Translations under genes and position numbers: made by a program
Origin: Macropodus opercularis
Taxonomy: Eukaryota > Chordata > Actinopteri > Anabantiformes > Osphronemidae
Length of the DNA: 64,000 bases
Assembly (NCBI GenBank): GCA_030770545.1
Contig: JAUCMP010000030.1
Span: forward strand, 4,069,001-4,133,000
Direction of reading: 5' to 3'
Shown: positions 1 to 8,893 of the stretch, piece after piece
How positions within the stretch are numbered: position 1 is the stretch's first letter
How the letters are laid out: each line of letters opens with the position of its first letter
Notes under the pieces: model-generated
Database searches by the model: none
Seen by the model: only the letters and a program-made list of their open reading frames with translations
Told to the model about the DNA's origin: nothing

Positions 1-122
1 TCACGAAGCCTCCGCATCATGTGTCACATCCCAGTCTTCTGCTGGATCTGCTGAGAACCAGAGGGGGAGGGGAGCTGCCCAAGGCAGTGACGGAGATGTA
101 CATGTGCTTCCTGGAAACAAGA
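1..122 (+). pseudogene. Fragment of a fish NLRC3-like NACHT gene (copy 1, left side cut by window)
   Basis: The first 52 bases read as the NACHT-domain stretch SRSLRIMCHIPVFCWIC followed by a TGA stop. In another frame the next bases read GGELPKAVTEMYMCFLETR. Together these match the order seen in the large teleost-expanded NLRC3-like family, where CHIPVFCWI is followed after about a dozen residues by an ELPKTLTEMY-type segment. The linker between them is missing or shifted, so the exon carries both a stop and a frameshift. The intact family acts as cytosolic NLR sensors; this piece cannot encode one. No NACHT, LRR or B30.2 continuation follows. Confidence 0.8.
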
Positions 123-1074
123 CTGTTTTGTGGTCATAGTTACACTGAGGTCGCTGATCGTTTAACATTTGGGCCACCCTGTCAATATTTGTATTTCTTT
201 TTTAGTATATTTCAGAAAGCCATAAATTATATTGGAATATTCAAATGTTGGTCCATGTTGCTTTTTCTACTTTGCCAGTTCCCAGGGCTACGCTCCTCGT
301 CATTGCATGCTACGCAATCTAAATGCGTGGCTCCTTGCTACCGCTAGGGGGCAGACTGTTCTTTGGTTTTGACCGACATCCCAGTAAAAAAGACCATTTT
401 TGTGATGGTCCCAGTGTGTGATGCCAGGTTGGGGGTATAGTCCGGGCCTTCTCCCCCGTCAGTGTAAGTTTCTGATCAGTTCTGGTGGCGACTTGAAAAC
501 ATGCACTAAACTAGAGATTCCTGAAAACCAGAAAGGTTTGAATGGAAAGTTGGTCTAAATGTTACCAAGCTTTAATCAAACGAGCCCAACGAACTTTACA
601 GTAATTGATTTGGGAGAAACCCGTGATTTCGACTTCGACGGGCCTCAGATGCTCTACACCCTGGACACACTGGACGGGTCTTCACTGCTCAGGCTGGACT
701 GATGACAGGACTCTGACTAGTTTAGTGAGAGACCTGTCAGGCGAGTCTTGGCCTGGGAGGTCGAAGCGTGGAGGAGTAGCGTGAGAGACCTGAAGGTTCC
801 TGCTGCTGCGACTGCACATCCACCGCTGGACTCGTTTTGTCTAGACTTATAATAGTAGTAATATAGATTAGGTTTCTGTGTAACAGGTTAGGTTAAGATA
901 ACTTGCGTTCAATTGATTTAGGTTTACTTAAGTTGAATGTATTAAGTTGAGATCTGTGATGGGTTAGTGAAGGCAAGTATCAGTTTTTTATTGAACTTGT
1001 CTCGATATACTGTTCATGTGATGTTAGGTTGACCTCACTAACGTTTGTGTTCTCCGTTTTTTTTTTTTCTCCTC
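123..1074. other. No recognisable gene
   Basis: About 950 bases follow the NACHT fragment. I see no coding exon, RNA gene or known repeat. There is a T-rich run near 1057. Copy 2 differs at 153 (G/A) and by an extra AAG near 794. The same stretch recurs at 38102-39055. Confidence 0.5.
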
Positions 1075-1315
1075 CTTGAACCGACACCTTATCGCGGTGG
1101 AGGAGTTCGTGTGCCCGTGTGACTCTAGCAGCTGTGCTGTCTGGGCTAAATGCCCAGACAGCACAGGGTCTCCCATGACAAACGGGTCCTGGGCGACGGG
1201 CCAGACTAAGACTAAGGTTCATCTGTCGCCGGAGGAGCCGGAGGAGCCGGAGGAGGCCCAGAGGAAGACCAGGACTCACTGGAGGGACGATGTCTGTCAG
1301 CCAGCCTGGGAAGGT
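1075..1315 (+). mobile_element. Internally deleted RTE-like non-LTR element (copy 1)
   Basis: The left part (about 1075-1220) resembles the 5' region of the abundant fish RTE-type LINE. It has the CACCTTATCGCGGTGGAGGA start, the GTTGTCTGGGCT...GGGTCTCCCATG block and the GGTCCTGGGCGACGGGCCAG block. It runs directly into an RTE 3' coding-end motif (GAGGAGGCCCAGAGGAAGACC...ACTGGAGGGACGATGTCTGTC). The whole reverse-transcriptase body is missing, so this is a 5'-3' fusion remnant. Copy 1 has a GGAGGAGCC-type triplication of 18 bp relative to copy 2, and the hairpin listed separately. Family naming is from memory of the consensus and is not a search result. Confidence 0.6.
1132..1166. repeat. Perfect hairpin, 15-bp arms, only in copy 1
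   Basis: The arms are CTGTGCTGTCTGGGC at 1132-1146 and its exact reverse complement at 1152-1166, separated by TAAAT. The matching bases in copy 2 (39112 onward) read CTGTGTTGTCTGGGC, then TAAAT, then GCCCCCGGCAGGG, so they pair only imperfectly. The copy 2 form fits the rest of the RTE-like consensus better, which makes the copy 1 hairpin the derived state. Confidence 0.95.
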
Positions 1316-4080
1316 TAAAGGTCATTACACCTGATGCTGACACGTGCTACTGATGGGGCTTTATTTAGTGCTGCCGGACACTTACACCAAGTCCTGAACG
1401 AGACCTTTCTGATGCAGCGTCTTTTGCTACTCGCCCCATAACCTGGGTTAATATCTATGTGTTGTTTCATTCCAGCCGCTGACACTTTCATCCTGTCTCT
1501 GTGTAACCCACATTAAATGATGAAGAATATTGATTTAGTTTTTTGCGTGTGTTACACCAGTAGGTGGCAGAATTGGCCTGTTGAGGATAAGTTCGATACA
1601 ATCTATAGGGTTTTCTGTCAAAAATTCCAGGGATGAGAAGGCGACTGCATGTTTGAGGGTCCGATTTTGGGTCTGGCTGAGAAAAGAAAAGTTTGTGGCA
1701 CTAAAGGCCCAGGTTCTGTTTGGTCTTAAACTGGAATGTTCTGAGTACTTGGGTCGAAGTAACGTTGGCCTGGAAGTTGCGCAGCGATAGCTGAGCAGCG
1801 GCGGTTCGACGGGCGGATCGTGGGAACTGCAGCGGCGCCGGAGCAGATGAGCCCTGTGTTCACAGAACGATAGGACAAGTTTGAAACACACTACCCGGGT
1901 AGATGGACTTTGTTTTATTTTCTTGCCATGTGGTTGCATTTTGTTTATCAGAGCTCTGAATGTTATAAATATGTTGCATCTACATAATTAAATGCCAGAA
2001 ATCTCACTGGTTCAGTTAAACATATGAGTGTGATATTCTGTTAGAGGATATGGAGCATAATCATTGTCCTCTCTGTGTTTGGTCCTGTCTGTGTCTTTGT
2101 GACCTGTAACCTTTTCTTGCTTTTACTTTTATAAACATGGAACGATTTCTAGTATTAGAGGAGAGTGGTTTTACCACCTATGTCAGGAGGAGGTTTTGCA
2201 GATCACATTTATTGCTTAACGGCTCCATAGGTATTTGACACCACATGGAGCTGTTCACTATCTTGCTATGCCTGCATGCATCTTTTACGACTTGTAGTGT
2301 TTGGGAAAGGGGGTCTCAACCCCCTTCATCAAAGGAGGAAGCTTCACAACCTATGTATATGTTATCTACCATATATGGACTTGTCTTGTACTTTATTGCA
2401 CCAGATGTAGAAGGAGTGACTTTCATACTGATCTCAATAAAGGACCCGTGTGCGAGAGAGGAGTTCGGAGTTCTCCAGCTGGCCACTAAGTTGTTGTGTT
2501 CAGAGAGGCTCCCCTCGTGCACGAGTAAAAAGAAGCTGAGATTCTCGAGTTTGTCTTCATGTGTCAGGTGTCTCTGCGATTGTTTAAGTGTTGGCAGGTT
2601 AGACCCAACATATTCTTTTTCTTTCCTCCGCTCCTCCTTGGGAAAAGAGCCCAGTGAGTAACCAATCGGCCGCTGTGTGTCAAGGCGTTGGTTACATCTG
2701 CTTCAGAACCAGTACAGAACCACGGCTCATCTGCAGGATTGTGCAGCGGTGCCATCGCCTTCCTTTTCATGTGCTGCTTTTGTTAGAAGTGGCTCCAGAG
2801 TCATTGGCCCAGCGGTCGTCTCACCCTCACAAGCTGATCCTCTCTGTAACACAGGCTCATGTAGAGACTCTGCACTTTGCTGCTTTTCTTCTAGTAAATG
2901 TTGGCACATTCAGCTACTTTGCTGCTGTTGTTTAGCTGAAGTTTGCACTAGTGGCTCACAGTAACTGCAGCTTGTCACAGTTTCTTGTTTTACTGTTTCC
3001 TCCGCCAGGAAAGGACGACCACGAGTCACCTCTGCTGCTGAGGACGAGTCCGTCCGAGTCACCGGCCTCCGAAAAGCTACCGGCAGCTCAGCTCAGAGCC
3101 ACGTTGAAGGCCACACCGAGTTCTAGTGGCAGCTGTGAATGCAGACGGACACAGCGACTCCACTACCGCTGTCCACACTCTGGGCCCACGCTCCACCATG
3201 TGCTCACTCCTTCGGTGGGGAACATCCTTCACTCCTCCACCAGGGACAGGAACTCTCCGCCAAGCAGGAGCACACGCCACCCGTCACCGCTTCAGAGCCG
3301 TGGCCTCGCGCTCGGAGGAGCTGGTTCTCGCTCGTCATCGCCCAAGCTGAGGTCACCGAGGTGCTGGGAAACTCCTCGTGGCGAGGATTCAAGGCTTGGG
3401 ATTCACTGGTTATTCACATTCACTGTATTATTCACTCATTCATCCCAGGTTCTACTGCAATCAGAGCCACGAGTCATTTCAGAGCCTGACCGAGCCCTTT
3501 GTGAAGTGTTGCAGCCAAAACTAACTCGGGTGCCTGCTGTTCGCTGCCACCGTCACTCATTTCATGTGTTTGCGTTCCACTGCCGCTGGTCCAGAAAGAA
3601 GGTGGGTAACAAACTGTCAGTCGCATGTTTCCTTAATGTGAGTAGTCTGCTGTGTGGGTGCAGGACTGTGCTCTACTGTGGACAGTAGGTGGCGCCGTGA
3701 GGCTGAGGTTGGAGCTGGAGCCAGGACTGAGTCTGGCTGGTTCCTTCATCAAGGCAAGATGCTCAGCTCAGCCTCTGAAGGAGCATCTGAGTCTACAGCA
3801 GCTTCACTAGGATGGATCAGAGCGACCAGGACCATCTGGAACCATCGCGTTACATTTTGTTAGTAGTTTGATGTTTACCAGGATAACAAAAGGTTTTCTG
3901 CTTGTTTGTGCCAGTATTGAGCATAATAGTAGGATTGGAACAAATCAGTGTGTGTGAGTTCAGCAAAGAGAGCTCTAAGTTACGGAGGTCTTTGAAGGCC
4001 GCGCTGCGCCCCTTCCCTCGCTCACTACACGCTGAGCCGAGGAAAGGTCGTCGTCGTCTTTTCAATTCCTCCGTCTTCAG
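1316..4080. other. Long stretch without a supported gene
   Basis: Several open frames exist but none shows a recognisable domain. A Ser/Pro-rich frame at about 2951-3688 in copy 1 becomes part of a 300-codon frame (40637-41539) in copy 2 only because of a 19-bp deletion, so it does not behave like conserved coding sequence. Near 2437 an AATAAA lies in a context (CTCAATAAAGGACC) that could be an old LTR polyadenylation region, but no LTR ends could be defined. Repeated in copy 2 at about 39277-42021. Confidence 0.4.
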
Positions 4081-4084
4081 GGCG

Positions 4085-4240
4085 TTTACATCAGCCTGGT
4101 TTTAAAGCCGAGAGGGCGTCTGCTGCTCCAAGCTGGTCTGGAGGCTGCTGTGATGTTTGGCAGCACGGGGAGAGCTCTGGGTGTTTCCAGACAGCAGGGC
4201 TAGCGACGGGTTTGAGCTGGGGGAGGGTCCGACGCAGGAG
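4085..4240. repeat. L2 scrap followed by a dispersed ~105-bp repeat
   Basis: Bases 4090-4130 (GAGAGGGCGTCTGCTGCT) match the L2-type LINE end seen at 29405. Bases 4131-4236 match 28557-28680 in the same orientation, sharing AAGCTGGTCTGGAGGCTGCT and TTTGGCAGCACGGGGAGAGC. The 28.6-kb copy has an extra CACCTGGGAGCTGCT-type block of about 12-15 bp. The sequence is therefore present three times in the window (also at 42072-42177). On the minus strand it reads as an open Ser-rich peptide, but I cannot name a protein. Confidence 0.75.
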
Positions 4241-4469
4241 GCGCGAAGCAGTGGTAGTGATGCTGGTTTGGTCTGGAGTATGTGGAGCCTGGCTTCCAGA
4301 CTGGAAGAAGCACAGAGACGGACTCTCCCCACGCTCCAAGTGACGTCCTGGTGGCAGGCGACCTGTGAGCCGACCCCGCAGCTTCGTCAAAGCTCACTGG
4401 CTTTTCAGGCTGCTCTGCAGATGAGACTCCAGTCCCAGCGTGTGAGCTTCACACAGAGGTCAAGGTACA

Positions 4470-4858
4470 AGTGACACAGTACCGGATAAGGAGGACTTGA
4501 CTTGACATGTACAACAAGAGACTCCCGCTGACCTCCCACAGGTCCTCCACAGAGCATCACGACCTGCTCCATCAGCACACGGCGGCTCAGACGAAAGCTG
4601 TCCAGGGGCGATGGACGCGTCTGGAAGATCGTGGGCCGTGCAACGCTGGGCCCTGTACATGTGTCGAGTAGTATTTCACGGTGATTTGAAAACGGTTGTT
4701 TTCAACCTGCCCCTTTAAACGAGCTGATTTGTTTGTCTTTTCAATTGCTCCTGTAGTTTACGTGGTTTGTTTTGATGCTGAATGGATGGATGACTGCTGC
4801 ACTTTGACACTTGATGTTTTTGTCGCGCATGTTGCAGTGACAATAAAATGTCTTCTCT
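4470..4858 (+). mobile_element. Rex1/CR1-like LINE 3' end (copy 1)
   Basis: A degraded frame near 4590 reads AAQTKAVQG, matching the AAQRKALQG segment downstream of the reverse transcriptase in the better preserved LINE at 14050. The block ends with TGACAATAAAATGTCTTCTC at 4838-4857, the AATAAA-plus-pyrimidine-repeat tail typical of Rex1-type elements. Only the last few hundred bases are present. It recurs at 42411-42799. Confidence 0.6.
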
Positions 4859-5004
4859 TCTCTTAAAAGGCATGTGGTTGAGTCGCACAGAAGCTCTTGT
4901 TTCACTAGTCCAGCCATCACCTACCGCCTCCAGACGTCCTCCTCTGCTGCAGGTCACACATTGGATAGCATGTAAATGAAGGGTCAGTAAATGAGTTATT
5001 CATT

Positions 5005-5090
5005 GTTTCATTTCTCTAGCGTCCATTCACAACAGCAGTTGTCTCAAGGCACTTTACAAGCAAGGTTTGAGATCAAACACAGCGAAGCGT
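5005..5090 (-). mobile_element. L2-like LINE 3' tail fragment (copy 1)
   Basis: CTAGCGTCCATTCACAACAG and TCTCAAGGCACTTTACAAGC align with 29173-29222, which is the 3' tail of the longer L2-like element on the minus strand. It is a short 5'-truncated remnant. Copy 2 has it at 42946-43031. Confidence 0.65.
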
Positions 5091-7075
5091 TTAAATGCAA
5101 TCAATCAGTAAGTTCTAATCTTAATATATAGACGTTTATAGAGATATTAAAAGCAATATACTCTGCCTCCAGCAGAGCCAGGCCCAATGTGGCGAACATC
5201 CGCCTTGAGGGGGTAGAGAAGAGAGAGACAACGTAGTGGTCAGAGACGTCCCAACTCAGAGGAATTGAAGCCGAGGCAGCATTAGGTTCAAATAATCAAA
5301 CATGAATGAGAAATATGCAAAGGCAGGCAAACAAAGTCACCTCTCTCTCCTGCAGGGAGACGCTCACAGGAAGTGGGGAAGGACGGAGCCTGGGAGACGC
5401 TGGCTGTGTCCCCCAGCACAGCTCACATCTCCCCCGTCTCCTTCTAGGGAGGTGGTTGAAACCCGGAACAAGCGTCACAATGTGGAGACTGTTTTGTCTA
5501 AGAGCCAGATTGTCTTCGGACCCAAGGCCAGCAAGCCTGCACAGCCTAGACAGGACCTGTTCTACTCTATTCTCAACCCTTTAGCCTGAACCACACGTAT
5601 ATGTGCTACATATGTATTCCACTACAAATGAACTAATTATGCATGGACTTTTTCCACCACAACGACACGACAAGAGGAAGCCGGCAGCAACAGGACAAAC
5701 CCTGGGACAACGTAAGGCACAGTCACGATACTTTCTACAACAGGCAAATTATTCATTAATTAACAAAAGAGCAATTTACCACAAAGCCAAATGTTCATGT
5801 TTTCAGCTATGTCACAGCCTCCACCGCTTCCTCTCTGCCAGGTCGACAGCGGGTAACCGCCTCACCAACGGAGTGTGACAGTGGACAAAGCAAAGGATCA
5901 GGCCACCGCCCTGTTCATCCATGGACACAACGTTTCTGAGAATGGAGAACAACGCTGCGCTTTCCAAAACCACTGCCCTGCACCCACGGGGTAAAAAGTG
6001 AGACTGCAAGGAATAACTGCAGCCCCAGCAGCCTGTCAGCTCCTCCATCAGAGGGCCAGGAGGAAGAAGGAGCAAGGAACCACAGGCGTCTGCTGCGCGG
6101 AGCAACCGGAGACACTGGAAGGCGAAATCCCAGAGTTGATGCTGTACTGGAGGCGAGGTCCCGTCTCGAGGAGCCTCTCATCCAAAGAGCTGAAGACCCA
6201 CTGAAACGGTGGGAGGCCGAGGCTTCGAGGATACTTCACTGCCGTTCCAACGCGAGCCACGTGGACGAAATATTGCCCTCAAGGTATCGGCATTGCAAAG
6301 ATGAATACGTACTATAAAAAATGGCCAAAAAGGCTTCAGTCTACCCACGACCGGTTAAGGTGATGCTAGGAAGACGTCAGTCCCTCAGAGAGAGTCTCCT
6401 CAAAAACAGGACCGATAATCCCTGAGGCCCGTCCAAGCTGTGGCTTCTGGTATTTCTGGTTCAAATGTGAAACAGTAGTGACTGCGTGTAATGGAATTTT
6501 TACTATATGTGACAGAACTGTGATGCATATTACTTGATATATCCTCATATGTATTGGCTTTTATCTGTACTAAGTGAAGTAATCATAGAGTGAGTTATAT
6601 ACCTGCTTACAGAAATGTTTGAGAACAACGAGCCTTCTCTTCTGCCTTGAGAAAGGGAGGTAAGCTTTCGAGCTAGGTGGGGAGACACTGTCTAGTTCAA
6701 ATTGGTTTACGACATGGGGCCATGGTGAGAGCACGGCAGCAGAACTTTGATTTACTTTGTTTCTGTTACACTTTCCCCCTGGTACAAGACAGTGACTGAC
6801 CCTTAGTTGTGGGCTGATGAGTCTGAGTTACACTCAGGCAGGACAGCTTTGCACTGACTCTGTGTACTTCTCTTCTTGCAAGAGTAAAAGACAACACGAA
6901 GACAACTTTGATTGGGTTTTGATTCATTCACCGGTTCCTAACAGGTTTTTGCCTCCACACTGCGCAAAAACAAGGCTTATATGAAAACGCAGAATAAACA
7001 AATGTTCAGAAACACGCAAACCGTTCACAGTTGCTAAGTTAGGCTCAAATATAATAGTTAATATATTCAACGACG
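5091..7075. other. No gene recognised; possible LTR-like stretch near its end
   Basis: There is no coding exon that I can assign. The copies differ most here: a 14-bp insertion in copy 2 at about 43428 and a 14-bp deletion at about 43786. Bases 6640-6945 (AGGTAAGCTTTCGAGC ... GAGTAAAAGACAAC ... CACCGGTTCCTAACA) have the feel of a retroelement LTR end, but I could not find a matching left end or a target-site duplication. This is not called as a feature. Confidence 0.35.
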
Positions 7076-7139
7076 AGCCGACTCTTTGAAGAGAGTCAGG
7101 CCAAAAGAGTGGGACAAAGCCCAGAGTAGTAGTTTGGTT

Positions 7140-7549
7140 GCAGTGAATGCGGCCGCCACATACACAGCCCCCTAGCGGTATTCTGACACGTGATTGGGGG
7201 ATTGAAGCGTCACGTCAGTGCTTCTGTAATGTGATTGGCTGTGGGCGGGAAGACGAGTTCCGACAACGCAGGCTAATAGTTGACGCTGATAATGACCGAG
7301 GACCAGAGTTTCCGCTTTCAGCTGTGTAGCGGTTGTTGTAGCCACCGCAACATGAAGTTGAACACAGCAGAAGCCTGTTGACGGCCATTAACCCTGAACG
7401 TGACCGTGAAGAGGCAGGTGTCGTTGATCCAGCTGTTCGGGCTAACCAGCTAGCTAGCTAGATAGCCAGCCAGCTAGCCGGTAGCCTCGCAGCTACACCG
7501 GGCACAGCAGCGAGGAGCAGCCTGGACTGTGACCTTGACCCGCCGCCAT
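7140..7549 (+). promoter_or_regulatory. CpG-rich, TATA-less promoter with candidate first exon (copy 1)
   Basis: Two inverted CCAAT boxes (ATTGG at 7193-7197 and 7234-7238) lie just before a GC box (GGGCGG at 7243-7248), and a CRE-like CACGTCAG sits at 7211-7218. The following 300 bases are CpG-rich and contain CTAGCTAGCTAG-type repeats. They end in GCCGCCAT followed by GTGAGT at 7550-7555, a consensus splice donor. If that donor is used, a Kozak-placed ATG (7548-7550) is split by the intron, and the third base must come from exon 2. No exon 2 could be assigned, so the gene is unknown. Non-promoter CpG-rich DNA is possible. Confidence 0.4.
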
Positions 7550-7849
7550 GTGAGTACTCAGATGCTTCCAAGGCTGGGACGTCACAGAAAAGTCGATTTG
7601 CAGAGATGCGGGAGGACGAACATTTAGTTTCCCTCTCAAGTCCGACCTTTGATTGACAGCTTCATTAACGTCCTGCTAACACAAAGAAAAACCCTCAGAA
7701 CAACCTCGACGTGTATTTGTACCGTGGTACTGAAATGCACATTGTTCATTCGGTGTAGTCGTTGACTCCAACACAGCTGCTGTGCTGAGAGCAGACTGGC
7801 CTGTAGGGTGGAGACCAGTTGATGGAGAAAGCATCACAGAGGTCGTCTA

Positions 7850-8893
7850 GATTTGATGAAGCCTGGTCATGATGTGCTTTGCAAGGTGGTGGTCATACGC
7901 GTGTTGCTGAGTCCACAGCCTATAGTCCCGCCTGATGTGAAGACGTGTCCCGTAGCGTGAGGCTGCCTGACCGTGACGCTTCTCTTCACGCGCTGCTTCC
8001 TTAGACGCTGTGTGACCGACGCTGGTCTGGTTCGGGACCATGCGACTGTGGTTGAGTCTCCAGATTAGGCTGATCAGTGGAGAGTTGGAGACGGTGCAGG
8101 GGATGGTGCTGTCACTGCTGGAGCCACTGATAGAAACTGAAATGATGCAACTCAAATATTAATGTAATACAGTGACGTGTGTAGTTTCTGGGCCTTGTGA
8201 GATTCATCGAACGCTCACCCAGGCTCTCCTCCCGTTTGTGCTGCTGACGGTGCAGCTGTCGTCCACATCGGTAGCATCGTGTGAGCGTAGCAGAGAGCTG
8301 CGGGTGTAGCAGAGCGGCTGTTCAGTCCGCTGGGCTGTGGTTGTGCTGTGGAGGGCGGTGGTGGACCAGCTGAGTCCAGGTTTAGGGTGGATCCCCTCTG
8401 AGCTGCAGCTCATCCAGTTTCCTACCTGCTCCAGGTGGACTTTACAAACAAATGGATTGACGCAGCTTTGAATTAATGAGGATTATTTTACTCAGTGGAA
8501 GTAAAACCTACCTACCTATCGTTCAGTGGCTTTATTTTGTGTAAACACACACACGCAGAAGCTTCACTTTGGAGACTGGAGCTGGAGAATGAAAGGTTGT
8601 GTCAGATAGTTTGTGTGTTTGTCTCACCGGACACTTTTAAGTAGATAAATGAGTCCTTGTTACTGGTTCTGGTGCTGGTCAAGCACTGGAATCTGCCCTG
8701 GTCCTGAACCTTGACCCCCGTCAGCTGCAGTGAGGCGTTTCCTCCGGAGATCTGATCCTGGAACAGTGACGTCCTGCCTGTGAAGCGCTGGTCCTGGTTT
8801 GTGAGCTGGTCTCAGTAGTCATGGCAGGAGTGGACATGAAGGTCACATCAAGGTCAGCGTCTCCCTGAAAGTTTCCATGGCAACACACGACGC
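7850..8893 (-). pseudogene. B7-family (HHLA2-like) immunoglobulin gene remnant, three Ig exons (copy 1)
   Basis: Read on the minus strand, three exon-sized blocks occur in the order expected for fish B7/HHLA2-like membrane ligands. Block 1 (about 8893-8628) is an IgV domain: DQLTNQDQRFTGRTSLFQD, then NASLQLTGVKVQDQGRFQC, ending at a GTGAGA donor. Block 2 (about 8441-8204) is an IgC domain: MSCSSEGIHPKPGLSWS, then DDSCTVSSTNGRR, with a GTGAGC donor. Block 3 (8136 to about 7855, after a TTTCAG acceptor) reads STIPCTVSNSPLISLIWRLN, then SLTLRD in a shifted frame. Breaks: a TGA before DQLTNQ in block 1, and a frameshift and TAG in block 3. No signal peptide, transmembrane or cytoplasmic exon was seen. 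Intact relatives are cell-surface T-cell co-signalling ligands; this copy cannot make one. Confidence 0.75.

Noticed and set aside
5812..6260. Overlapping frames of 60-97 codons on both strands
   Set aside because: No domain; part of the stretch is disrupted by a 14-bp deletion in copy 2.
6640..6945. Solo LTR of an endogenous retrovirus or other LTR element
   Set aside because: Only the right end looks LTR-like; no TG...CA pair, target duplication or internal region could be found.
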